The notes beneath the pieces are model-generated. The model was not told where the DNA came from. It saw only the letters and a list, made by a program, of their open reading frames with translations, and ran no database searches. The position numbers and the translations under genes were made by a program. This document shows, piece after piece, positions 33,800-42,013 of a stretch of DNA of 64,000 bases. The stretch's first letter is position 1, and every line of letters begins with the position of its first letter. This DNA is from Dyadobacter sp. CY326 (GTDB lineage Bacteria > Bacteroidota > Bacteroidia > Cytophagales > Spirosomataceae): NCBI RefSeq assembly GCF_021390515.1, contig NZ_JAJUXI010000014.1, positions 151,978-215,977 on the forward strand. The letters are read 5' to 3'.

Positions 33800-34120
33800 T
33801 TAAACTGGATATTGATCAACGATTGTTACGCTGTGTTGCAGACCGGTTTTGGTAAGCGTGTCTACGATCAGCTCCTGTGGTCTCACAATGTAAATGGATA
33901 ATTTCGGACCGATTTTTTGTTTTGAGTAAATCAAAACGCGAAGTCCTGCGGATGACATAAAGTTAAGATCCTCCAAGTCAAGCACCAATGAATCAATGGG
34001 TTGGTTAGCAATTTTCTCAATTTCTGTTTGAAAAACACGCGCCGAAAGTGAATCCAGCTCGCCATGCAGCGTAAAAGTAGCCACCTGGTCTTGTATTAAT
34101 GATTCTATTTGAAAAGCCAT
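33800..34120 (-). CDS. STAS-domain anti-sigma-factor antagonist
   Basis: A 106-residue single STAS domain. The conserved phosphorylation loop is LEDLNFMSSAGLRVLI, with tandem Ser as in SpoIIAA/RsbV (the second Ser usually accepts phosphate from the RsbW-type kinase). It probably cycles between the RsbW-like protein encoded next and the receiver-PP2C phosphatase at the end of the array. A paralogue lies across glgX at 36284-36622, and the two may have different affinities or inputs. Confidence 0.92.
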   Translation of the reverse strand: MAFQIESLIQDQVATFTLHGELDSLSARVFQTEIEKIANQPIDSLVLDLEDLNFMSSAGLRVLIYSKQKIGPKLSIYIVRPQELIVDTLTKTGLQHSVTIVDQYPV

Positions 34121-34159
34121 TTTGGATTAATGTTTTGAGTTTTAAAATACTTATTAATG

Positions 34160-36280
34160 TTACTTCCCGACCAGTATTACCGTCGCTCTCCCCCCTACCA
34201 AAAACCTCCCTTGATCTTCCAATTTCGGCTCCTTACCAATGTCATAGATGTCCTCACCGGACGGCATGTCCGTATTCACAGCCAGATGCCAGCTTTGTCC
34301 GTTTGGAAGTGGTGGGAGTTCGTAGTACAATGCGTCGTAATGTGAGTTCATTGCGATGTAGATGGAGTCGTCCTGGATGGTTCCGCTTTTGGCGTGCGCA
34401 CCGTCGAGCATGAATGCGATGCAACGGCTGCTGCTTGAAAAGTCGGGTTGCCAGGCCTGGGTTCCGTGGAATGTAATGTCCGCGAATCCGCTTCCTACAT
34501 AATCTCTATGGTGGAAATGCGTCCTGCTCCTAAGTACCGGGTGTGCACGACGGAATCTTGTAATGCGTTGCGCAAAATAAAAGATGTCCGCATTTTTCTC
34601 CATCAGGCTCCAATCCAGCCAGTTAAGCTCGTTATCGTGGCAATAGGTGTTGTTGTTCCCATTTTTGGTCACTCCCACTTCATCGCCCGACAGGATCATA
34701 GGAACGCCCTGGCTCACCATCAGAATCGACAGTGCATTCTTTATTTGCTTGTGACGCAGCTGATTAACAAACGCATCATCCGTCTCACCTTCTACCCCAC
34801 AATTCCATGAATGGTTATCATTACCACCATCATTGTTGTTCTCTCCATTCGCTTCGTTGTGCTTTTCGTTGTAAGCAAAGAGGTCATAAAGGGTGAAACC
34901 GTCGTGGCAGGCGATGAAATTAATGCTGGCTGTCGGGCCGCGATAGTAGTACAGATCAGGCCATCCCTGAATGCATTGCGCGATTTCTCCAACCAAACCT
35001 TCGTCGCCTTTCAGGAACTTGCGGATCGAATCGCGGTATTTTCCGTTCCATTCTGCCCAGCGTCCGTAAGCGGGGAATGAACCGACCTGATACAATCCGC
35101 CAGCATCCCAGGCTTCGGCTACGAGCTTGCATTTGGCTAGAATCGGGTCGTATGCAAGGGATTCCAAAAGTGGCGGATTGCTTAATGGCGCTCCGTTCTG
35201 ATCGCGGCCGAGAATGGCGGCGAGGTCAAAACGGAAACCGTCAATGTGGTAATCGGCTGCCCAATAGCGCAGACAGTCGAGAACCATGTTCCGCACCACC
35301 GGATTATTGCAATTCAATGTGTTGCCCGTTCCTGAGAAATTGAAATAATAACCCTCAGGCGTCAGCATATAATAGGTTTTGTTATCAATCCCCCTGAACG
35401 AGATCGTGTGGCCACGGTGATCGCCTTCTGCTGTGTGATTGAAAACCACGTCCAGCATGACTTCAATGCCGTTTTTGTGCAGTTCTTTTACGAGCGTTTT
35501 CAGCTCATCCACCTGCATCCCAAACTTCCCCGTGGCAGCATAACCTGCCTTTGGCGAGAAGAAATTAACCGTGCTATAACCCCAGAAATTGACGATCAAG
35601 CCGCCGGTAACCGGATTTTCCTTGCTGTTTTCCCATTCGTCAAACTCGTAGATCGGCATAAGCTCTACGCAGTTGATGCCCAGCTCTTTGAGATAAGCGA
35701 TCTTGCTGCGAATGGCTGCAAATGTGCCCGGGTTTTTAACATTGGATGATGGATGCTGCGTAAAACCGCGCACGTGCATTTCATAGATCACCAGATCCTC
35801 AATCGGCGTTTCGAGCGGGTGGTCATTTTCCCAGTCGAAATCCTCGAAAACGAGGCGTGAGCGATACGGGTAAATGTTATCCCAATTCGGCTTGGCCAAC
35901 CAGGAATCCCGTCCGCCAATTGCTTTGGCGTAGGGATCGCTGAGTATAATGCTTTTATCAAAACGGTGACCTTCTTCGGGCTTGAAAGGGCCGTCCATGC
36001 GGTAACCATATTCCAGGCGCTCGTAGTCCAGATCGAAAACGATCATGGAATACACATTGCCCGTTCTGAATTCTTCCGGAAAACGGATCTCGGCAAACGG
36101 TTCCGCTTCGCCCCTTTCGAACAATACAAGCGTACAGTCGATGGCTTCGCTGGAATAAATGCTGAAATTGATCCCGTTCGGAACCATGGTTGCGCCAAAT
36201 GGCAGCACGTGTCCGCGTCTGAACTTGATCCCCTGCTGCTCGTGCGTCGGATAATAATCGATCCTGATGTCTGTTGCCAT
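34160..36280 (-). CDS. glgX: Glycogen debranching enzyme (isoamylase/GlgX type)
   Basis: Hydrolyses alpha-1,6 branches of glycogen. The 706 residues have an N-terminal CBM48-like domain (GATMVPNGINFSIYSSEA), then a GH13 catalytic barrel. The four conserved regions are DVVFNHTAEGDHRG, GFRFDLAAILGRD (nucleophile Asp), AEAWDAGG (acid Glu) and ACHDGFTLYD. The insertion ENNNDGGNDNHSWNCG is typical of isoamylases. It is placed between two STAS genes (3 and 39 bases), so a storage-polysaccharide enzyme is co-expressed with a signalling switch. The separate glycogen synthase at 15.5-17.3 kb is divergent and not in this operon. Confidence 0.94.
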   Translation of the reverse strand: MATDIRIDYYPTHEQQGIKFRRGHVLPFGATMVPNGINFSIYSSEAIDCTLVLFERGEAEPFAEIRFPEEFRTGNVYSMIVFDLDYERLEYGYRMDGPFKPEEGHRFDKSIILSDPYAKAIGGRDSWLAKPNWDNIYPYRSRLVFEDFDWENDHPLETPIEDLVIYEMHVRGFTQHPSSNVKNPGTFAAIRSKIAYLKELGINCVELMPIYEFDEWENSKENPVTGGLIVNFWGYSTVNFFSPKAGYAATGKFGMQVDELKTLVKELHKNGIEVMLDVVFNHTAEGDHRGHTISFRGIDNKTYYMLTPEGYYFNFSGTGNTLNCNNPVVRNMVLDCLRYWAADYHIDGFRFDLAAILGRDQNGAPLSNPPLLESLAYDPILAKCKLVAEAWDAGGLYQVGSFPAYGRWAEWNGKYRDSIRKFLKGDEGLVGEIAQCIQGWPDLYYYRGPTASINFIACHDGFTLYDLFAYNEKHNEANGENNNDGGNDNHSWNCGVEGETDDAFVNQLRHKQIKNALSILMVSQGVPMILSGDEVGVTKNGNNNTYCHDNELNWLDWSLMEKNADIFYFAQRITRFRRAHPVLRSRTHFHHRDYVGSGFADITFHGTQAWQPDFSSSSRCIAFMLDGAHAKSGTIQDDSIYIAMNSHYDALYYELPPLPNGQSWHLAVNTDMPSGEDIYDIGKEPKLEDQGRFLVGGRATVILVGK

Positions 36281-36283
36281 GGA

Positions 36284-36622
36284 TTAGTCTTGTTTTAAGA
36301 ATGCAACTCCATCTTCCGGTTTTTCAACAATGGTAAAAAAGTTGATAAAGCCCGTCGTCGACATCACGTCCTGGATCTCCTCCGAAACGCCCACCAGCAC
36401 CACTTTGCCTTCCTGGGACCGGATATTCCGGTAAACCATCAGCAGCACGCGCAACCCGGCGCTGGACATGAAACCCACGTCGGTAAGGTCAATCACAATG
36501 TGCTTGCTTTTGTCCATCGCCAACTTTGCGTTTCTTTCAAATTCGGGCGCCGTTTTGCTGTCAATATCGCCGGAAACCTCAACAACCGTAATTTCTTCCT
36601 GATCCGTAATGGTAACTTTCAT
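36284..36622 (-). CDS. STAS-domain anti-sigma-factor antagonist, second copy
   Basis: A 112-residue single STAS domain with loop LTDVGFMSSAGLRVLL, matching the other copy at 33800-34120. Its N terminus EEITVVEVSGDIDSKTAPEF is the standard antagonist strand-turn-strand. The C-terminal half (VVLVGVSEEIQDVMSTTGFI) is also typical. It is followed three bases later by glgX. Having two antagonists for one RsbW-like ATPase suggests integration of two inputs, or one acting on another partner such as the nSTAND protein (inference). Confidence 0.92.
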   Translation of the reverse strand: MKVTITDQEEITVVEVSGDIDSKTAPEFERNAKLAMDKSKHIVIDLTDVGFMSSAGLRVLLMVYRNIRSQEGKVVLVGVSEEIQDVMSTTGFINFFTIVEKPEDGVAFLKQD

Positions 36623-36649
36623 CTGAATAGTTTCTTAATGTGGTTCAAA

Positions 36650-38473
36650 TTACTTGGCCGAACTGATCTGCACTTTCACGCGGATGCGTTCCTCTGTTTC
36701 AGGAAGTTTCACGGTTAATGCATAGGCATCGAAATCTGTATAAGGCTGATCATCAATGAAAACCTCACTGATATACACGCTTCCCGGAGGCAGGATATCT
36801 GGCGACACGCGCAGAATGTTGTCCTTCCAACCGTTTGGATAAGGCTTAAAGTAGAAATAAGTTGGCTGCTTGGTAATAAGCAAATTGATATAAACTGCTG
36901 ACAGATAGCAAAGTTCTGTGCTGTGATATGCACTCATTGAGTGGCTTCCCTTGAAACGCTCTGTTCCCAGAAGATACGGCATACCATTGCCCAACACATT
37001 GAAATACACACCGCCATCATCATTGTCCAGGAAGAATGCATTGTAAAATGCTGCCGCCTCGCGTGCTTGTTTTTCGTATTCTTTATCTCCCAAAACCCCG
37101 TACATGATCAGGTAAGCAAGAATTGCCTGCTCCTGCTGCCACCAGGCTTTGCGGTCGTGCCATACAAATTGGTGCTTGTCGCCCGTTTTCTGAACGCGTT
37201 CTACCACGTCATACCAACCTCCGCGCTGCTGATCCGAGCCAGCGGCCGGCATGAGTTCAGCGATTTTTTTGGCAAATTCCAGATATTCCTCTTTTGGCGT
37301 CAGTGATTGCTGACGGATCAAATTCCATGCGATTTTGAGGTTGTGGCCTACCACCGCGCGGTTTTGCTGCCATCCCCAGGTTTGGTCTTTGCTCCAATCT
37401 TCGAAGAATTTCTCCTGAACAAACGGGCTGTTTTCGTAGTCGGGGAAATATTTGGTGATGGTGTCAAAAGTGTATTCCAAAAAGTCAGCATGCTTTTGCT
37501 CGCCGCTTGCCAGCCAGAGGTTGATCAGGTAAGCCGGTGCGTGGTCACCCACAGAGTTCCAGTTTTTACGGGCTTTGTTATGTGCCAATGATTCCTCGTG
37601 CGCATCCAATGTGATCGGGTGCAAGTGGGAGTAGTAACCTACGCCATTTGGATCTTTGAAATATTTTTCAAACAGATCAATGGTTTTGTCAATGTCGTCG
37701 CGGATGCGCTGATCGCCCGTTATGCGGTAGGTTTGCGTGGGGCCCGCCAATGCGTAGATCTGCTCGTACATAGGAAGCGAATCCAGGTCATCGCCAAATT
37801 CCGAAGTCAGCAATTTGGTTTCTTTCTGGCCTTCCACTTTTAAGCCGTGATACCAGTAAACGAGGTCATCGTCCTGGTCAAAAAAGCGCATGTGGTCGCG
37901 CAGATATTCTGTTCCAAGCTCTGCACCTTCCAGGAATTCGTCTTTTCCGGTCAAAAGATATGCCGATGCAAATCCGTAAACCATTCTGGAAATCGTGTCT
38001 GTTTCCTGCAAATAATCCCCTTTTTTGGAACCTCCCAAATGGAGCATTGTGCGATAATTTTTGTAATTGATCTCCTCTTTTGGATAATCAAACTGCCATT
38101 TCAGATAGCTGGAAGCAATAGAACTGATCTGTGTGATCCAGTAATTCTGCTCCTCGTGGCGATACGCTTTTGGCTCCTTACCCGGGAAAATCAATTGCTG
38201 CGCTTCGAATGTTGTTTCCTCCGCGCCAGCATTGGGATAAAATGTTCCGTAAGCGAAAACATATTGTCCGTTTGTTGACAAAAACGGCGCAATGTCGCCC
38301 GGATCCTGCCATCCTTCTGTCAGGTTCTGCACGCCGCGCGCATAAGTGGAAGCGATCAGATTGATCTTGAAAGGACGCTTGTCCGACGTCTCCACGGTAA
38401 ACCAGCGTTCCTCTGCATTATATCCCGTGATATAACCCGCAATGGTATCCGAAAAAGTGAAATTAATATTCAT
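36650..38473 (-). CDS. AGE-family (alpha/alpha)6-barrel sugar epimerase/isomerase-like protein
   Basis: A 607-residue cytoplasmic protein. The central ~400 residues form an N-acylglucosamine 2-epimerase-like barrel, with GWQQNRAVVGHNLKIAWNL and KAWWQQEQAILAYLIMYG as the recognisable active-site His and Glu segments. The N-terminal ~90 residues and the C-terminal beta region (SPDILPPGSVYISEVFIDDQ) are extra to the ~400-residue family norm. It may isomerise a sugar such as cellobiose, mannose or an N-acylated hexosamine; specificity cannot be read off. No signal peptide. The gene is 27-31 bases from its neighbours in the array, tied to glgX downstream. Confidence 0.82.
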   Translation of the reverse strand: MNINFTFSDTIAGYITGYNAEERWFTVETSDKRPFKINLIASTYARGVQNLTEGWQDPGDIAPFLSTNGQYVFAYGTFYPNAGAEETTFEAQQLIFPGKEPKAYRHEEQNYWITQISSIASSYLKWQFDYPKEEINYKNYRTMLHLGGSKKGDYLQETDTISRMVYGFASAYLLTGKDEFLEGAELGTEYLRDHMRFFDQDDDLVYWYHGLKVEGQKETKLLTSEFGDDLDSLPMYEQIYALAGPTQTYRITGDQRIRDDIDKTIDLFEKYFKDPNGVGYYSHLHPITLDAHEESLAHNKARKNWNSVGDHAPAYLINLWLASGEQKHADFLEYTFDTITKYFPDYENSPFVQEKFFEDWSKDQTWGWQQNRAVVGHNLKIAWNLIRQQSLTPKEEYLEFAKKIAELMPAAGSDQQRGGWYDVVERVQKTGDKHQFVWHDRKAWWQQEQAILAYLIMYGVLGDKEYEKQAREAAAFYNAFFLDNDDGGVYFNVLGNGMPYLLGTERFKGSHSMSAYHSTELCYLSAVYINLLITKQPTYFYFKPYPNGWKDNILRVSPDILPPGSVYISEVFIDDQPYTDFDAYALTVKLPETEERIRVKVQISSAK

Positions 38474-38504
38474 GCGTTAGTTGGTAAAGGTGTTTGAGAG
38501 TTTA

Positions 38505-38927
38505 TTAAGCCAAGTCTTCCTGATCCCGATAGCCCTGGGTGATTTCTATGATATTTCCTTCCGGGTCTTTGAGCCAGACGGTTTTCCAGCCTTCAATTAC
38601 GTCGTCGAAATGCAGCGGGCCGAGTGTTATTACGGCGTCGTCTCCCATGCTTTCGACCATTGCATCAATGTCGTCTACCGAAAATGCAATATGCCTTAGG
38701 CCAGGATAATGCGGGCCGTCGGCTTCGGACATGGGGTAAGGGCGGTCTTCTTCGGGCGGGAAGATTTCAAAATAGATGTTGTCGTCGTTTTTCAAGAAAA
38801 CCAGCTCGGCGTCATCGCCCAAACTGATCACCCTTGCCCTGCGGAACCCGAAATATTTTGAGTAAAAATCCTCGAACTTGGCGAGGTTTCTCACGGTAAG
38901 TGCCAGGTGGAAAAATGTCGCGCTCAT
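38505..38927 (-). CDS. VOC-superfamily protein (glyoxalase/dioxygenase fold)
   Basis: A 140-residue protein with two beta-alpha-beta-beta-beta units. It begins MSATFFHLALTVRNLAKFED, with the first metal-site His, and includes GLRHIAFSVDDIDAMVESM (second His) and WLKDPEGNIIEITQGY (terminal Glu). This is the metal site of lactoylglutathione-lyase-like or extradiol-type proteins. The frame continues upstream to 38987, but the ATG at 38927 begins the conserved domain and sits one base after the preceding stop. Alongside two DJ-1 proteins this suggests carbonyl chemistry or detoxification (inference). Confidence 0.88.
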   Translation of the reverse strand: MSATFFHLALTVRNLAKFEDFYSKYFGFRRARVISLGDDAELVFLKNDDNIYFEIFPPEEDRPYPMSEADGPHYPGLRHIAFSVDDIDAMVESMGDDAVITLGPLHFDDVIEGWKTVWLKDPEGNIIEITQGYRDQEDLA

Positions 38928-38928
38928 A

Positions 38929-39513
38929 TTAATTTGGGTTAGCTGCTGACAGGGTTTCGATAATTTTTTTGGCAAACAAATGCGCATGTCCGCCCGAGCG
39001 TCCAGTGATCAGATCGCCGTCAACAACCACGTCTTCATTGGTATAAATGGCTCCGTAAGCCTTTGCGTCGCCGATGAGATTATTATGGCAAACCAATTTA
39101 CGGCCGCGGACAAGCTCGGTTGCAGGCGCCGTAAGCCACAATCCGTGACAGATTATGCCTTTCAAAATTCCTGGTTCTGCAAAAACGCGTTTCAGAAATG
39201 CGGTTGCAGGTGGTATCTTCTCCACGTCTTCGGTGTAGCGCAACCGGTCCGAAACCATGCCCGAAGGCACGATAATGGCGTCGTAAGTACGCAATTCTTC
39301 GTCGCTCATGTTTTCAAACGTCTCCCACACATCCATCGGCGCGCGATATTCGTGGCCCAGAAATGTGAGTTTATCCTGTCCCCATAACCTTGTCAGAAAA
39401 TGCAGCTCAGCGCCTTCTTCGGGAAAGCGGAATTTGTAATAGAATATTTCGTTCTCAAAATAATCGGCTTCCAACAGCACACCGATCTTTTTTCCTGCCA
39501 GTTTCATGGTCAA
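38929..39513 (-). CDS. DJ-1/PfpI-family protein
   Basis: A 194-residue class I glutamine-amidotransferase-like protein. The nucleophile elbow is GIICHGLWLTAPA (Cys). The Glu of LLEADYFENEIF near the N terminus is the usual partner acid. GDLITGRSGGHAHLFAKKI is the family C terminus. Relatives act as protease-like chaperones, glyoxalase III or deglycase-type enzymes. The start at 39513 (MTMKLAGKK) and the internal ATG at 39507 are both plausible. It ends one base before the VOC gene start. Confidence 0.9.
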   Translation of the reverse strand: MTMKLAGKKIGVLLEADYFENEIFYYKFRFPEEGAELHFLTRLWGQDKLTFLGHEYRAPMDVWETFENMSDEELRTYDAIIVPSGMVSDRLRYTEDVEKIPPATAFLKRVFAEPGILKGIICHGLWLTAPATELVRGRKLVCHNNLIGDAKAYGAIYTNEDVVVDGDLITGRSGGHAHLFAKKIIETLSAANPN

Positions 39514-39535
39514 AGGGATTAGGGGTTATTTTAAA

Positions 39536-39928
39536 TTAGGCTAATGTTCCGTCCGGATGCTGGACCATTCCGGCAAAATGAATGGCAATTTTTCCATCTT
39601 GCAGCACCCAGCTGTCCGCAAAACGCATTTCACTTTTCTCCCCGCCTACTGTCATCGTGATCTGTTCAGTGATCATCAATGTTTCCGGATTCTCTGTTTC
39701 AGCCCAGAAAACAATGTCTGTTTCCAGTCCGTCGATGCCCAAAATGCCTTGCATATGCTCGTTCACCTGGTCGCGGCCTTTGTAGATAACTGGCGATTTA
39801 GAGAAGCTGCTGATCAGCGTTGCGTCGTCTGTATATTGGTCAAGCAGGGCGTCAATGTTCTTGTCGAGGATGTGTTGAATGTGTTCCTTGTACATTCTGC
39901 CCAGCTTGGTATCCGGTACGTTTTTCAT
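39536..39928 (-). CDS. NTF2/SnoaL-fold protein
   Basis: A 130-residue single-domain protein with the cone-shaped NTF2 fold pattern. It begins with a helix KLGRMYKEHIQHILDKNIDA, then DQYTDDATLISSF, a central helix GRDQVNEHMQGIL, and the terminal strands RFADSWVLQDGKIAIHFAGM. Such proteins are ketosteroid-isomerase-like enzymes, cyclases or binding modules. No catalytic residue set is obvious. One of six NTF2-fold genes in the array, less like the others than they are to each other. Confidence 0.82.
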   Translation of the reverse strand: MKNVPDTKLGRMYKEHIQHILDKNIDALLDQYTDDATLISSFSKSPVIYKGRDQVNEHMQGILGIDGLETDIVFWAETENPETLMITEQITMTVGGEKSEMRFADSWVLQDGKIAIHFAGMVQHPDGTLA

Positions 39929-39964
39929 GATTTGATAAAAATAGAGAAGGGTTAATAACCTGAT

Positions 39965-40390
39965 TTAGAGCGTCGCAGAACCTTCGTGATATTCGAGTCC
40001 GTCGACAATGTATTTGGTGATGACCACATTTCCGGCATCAGTCAGTTTTACTTCCCAAGTTTGAAAAGCGTCACATTTGATGCGTTTGCTGAAAGGTTCG
40101 GGCGCATTCCAAACGCTGGCTTCCCATTGCACGACCACTTTTACCACCGCCGTGTTGCCATTAATGACCGGCTCTACCACCTTAACGGTGTGCACTTCGT
40201 CGAAGAAAATGCGGATCACGCGCTGAAACCAGCCTTCAAATCCGGCATACCCGTAAACTGTCGCTTCAGGGAAAACCATTTCCAGTTCCGCATCAGCCAG
40301 CAGCGGCAATACTTCAACCATCGGGACGTGAACATCCAGCTTTTTATACCAGTCAAGAGCCAGTGCTTTAATTGCTTCCTGCGTTAACAT
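39965..40390 (-). CDS. NTF2/SnoaL-fold protein
   Basis: A 141-residue protein with N-terminal helix EAIKALALDWYKKLDVHVPM, then LPLLADAELEMVFPEATVYGYAG, and strands VNGNTAVVKVVVQWEAS and CDAFQTWEVKLTDAGNVVIT. This is a SnoaL-like/NTF2 arrangement. There is no signal peptide. Placed directly downstream of the GMC oxidoreductase gene (30 bases), it could act on the same metabolite (inference). Confidence 0.8.
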   Translation of the reverse strand: MLTQEAIKALALDWYKKLDVHVPMVEVLPLLADAELEMVFPEATVYGYAGFEGWFQRVIRIFFDEVHTVKVVEPVINGNTAVVKVVVQWEASVWNAPEPFSKRIKCDAFQTWEVKLTDAGNVVITKYIVDGLEYHEGSATL

Positions 40391-40420
40391 TGTGTTTTAT
40401 TTAGGTTAATAATCGGAATA

Positions 40421-41980
40421 TCAATTGGTTAAACTTTTTGCCAAATTTGCAACTGCATGCTCCGCCAGGATCATATCAGCCGCTTTTTCCCCGATCATGA
40501 AGCAGGCCGCAACAGTGTTTCCACTCGTCACAGTCGGCATAACCGAAGCATCTGCAACGCGCAGATTTTGAATGCCGTGCACTCTTAATTCCGGGTCAAC
40601 GACTGCCATTGCATCCGTTCCCATTTTGCAAGTTCCGGCTGGATGCCAGATCGTAGTTGCCTGGCTTCTGACGAATGCTTCAATGTCGGCATCTGCCCCA
40701 GGCATCATTTCGCCGCCGTTCAATTCGGAAAATTTCTGTGTGTTTGCAAGCTTTCGAACCAACGCAACGGCCTTGGATAACACTGCCACATCCGCGTCTT
40801 CCTGCAAATAATTGGGGTTAATCAAAGGCAGATCCATTGGGTTGCTGGAGCGCAACTTCACTTCTCCCCTGCTTTGAGGCTGGACCAGAATGGGCAGGAA
40901 AATGCAAACAGGACCGCCCAAATCCGGAAGCACCGGAGCCAATGGTCCTGGCAAACTTGGGGTAAAATTGATTTGCAGATCCACAACGCCATTGTCTTCC
41001 TTTGTGTTGACAAACAGCGCGTTACCCGTGAGGAGCGTTGTATTGGGCATTGGAATTTTTGACCTGAAAATCATGGGCAACTGCAAATGATCCTGCAAAT
41101 TTTTTCCAACACCTGGCAAATCCGCAACAACCGGAATGCCCACTTCTTCAAGCTCTTCCTTTGGCCCAATGCCCGACAGAAGCAATAATTTTGGCGAGTT
41201 TAATGCACCGGCCGAAATGATCACTTCCTTATTGCAAAAGACTTGCTCTGTGGTGCCAATGTTCGTAATGTATTCTACGCCAATTGCGTTTTTATCCACT
41301 ATTAAAATATTGGAAACCAAGACATTGGTAAAAACTGTCAGATTTTTTCTTTTTGAAACCGAATGCAGAAAAGCTGATGCGCTGCTGTCGCGCTTGTCAT
41401 GCTTATCAATATGAAATTGCAATAATCCAGCGCCGTTTTCCTGGCGTGCACCATTGTAATCCCAGTTTGGGCCGTCATAACCAAGCTCTGTTGCCCCGAC
41501 CAAAAAATGTTCAGAACGCATCACTTCGTCCGGACAGTCGCGGATGCTAAGCTCGCCGCCAACTGCATGAAAGTCAGAGGCGCCATTTTCAAAGTTTTCT
41601 GATTTTTTAAAATAAGGCAAAACGGCTTCATAACCCCAGCCTTTTGCACCCATGGATTCCCATTGATCGAAGTTGCCGGGATTGCCCCTTACATACATCA
41701 TTGCATTAATAGACGTGCTGCCACCCAGCACTTTGCCCTGATTAATCATGATCGTGCGCCCGCCGAGGCCCGGCTGTTCCGTCGTACGCATTTTCCAGTC
41801 AATGTCAGATTCCCAGAGGCTTACAAAGCCTCCCGGATCGTGAATGGCAGGCTCGTTGTCCCGGTTTCCAGCCTCGATAAGCAGCACTTGCGTCTCCGGA
41901 TCAGCGCTCAGCCGATTGGCCAAGACGCTCCCGGCAGCTCCGGCTCCAACAATGATGTAATCAAAACTTAGTTGTTCCAT
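40421..41980 (-). CDS. GMC-family FAD oxidoreductase (choline dehydrogenase-like)
   Basis: A 519-residue flavoenzyme that oxidises alcohols to carbonyls. The FAD-binding motif is IIVGAGAAGSVLANRLS (about 7-23) with the second-strand LLIEAG. The GMC signatures GGRTIMINQGKVLGGSTSIN and INSPKLL-type AGALNSPKLLLLSGIGP follow. The catalytic His lies in WHPAGTCKMGTDA, and the C-terminal motif is SGNTVAACFMIGEKAADMI. There is no signal peptide, so it acts in the cytoplasm and needs an unknown electron acceptor or oxygen. It follows the ThDP enzyme gene by 33 bases; a keto-acid/alcohol pathway would use both. Confidence 0.93.
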   Translation of the reverse strand: MEQLSFDYIIVGAGAAGSVLANRLSADPETQVLLIEAGNRDNEPAIHDPGGFVSLWESDIDWKMRTTEQPGLGGRTIMINQGKVLGGSTSINAMMYVRGNPGNFDQWESMGAKGWGYEAVLPYFKKSENFENGASDFHAVGGELSIRDCPDEVMRSEHFLVGATELGYDGPNWDYNGARQENGAGLLQFHIDKHDKRDSSASAFLHSVSKRKNLTVFTNVLVSNILIVDKNAIGVEYITNIGTTEQVFCNKEVIISAGALNSPKLLLLSGIGPKEELEEVGIPVVADLPGVGKNLQDHLQLPMIFRSKIPMPNTTLLTGNALFVNTKEDNGVVDLQINFTPSLPGPLAPVLPDLGGPVCIFLPILVQPQSRGEVKLRSSNPMDLPLINPNYLQEDADVAVLSKAVALVRKLANTQKFSELNGGEMMPGADADIEAFVRSQATTIWHPAGTCKMGTDAMAVVDPELRVHGIQNLRVADASVMPTVTSGNTVAACFMIGEKAADMILAEHAVANLAKSLTN

Positions 41981-42013
41981 TTTGAAAATGGGGAGGGTTT
42001 AACGGTCTTAAAG

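Noticed and set aside
34160..36280. Trehalose synthesis genes (treY/treZ) next to the debranching enzyme
   Set aside because: The enzyme has GlgX/isoamylase motifs, and no trehalose hydrolase or synthase is in the array.
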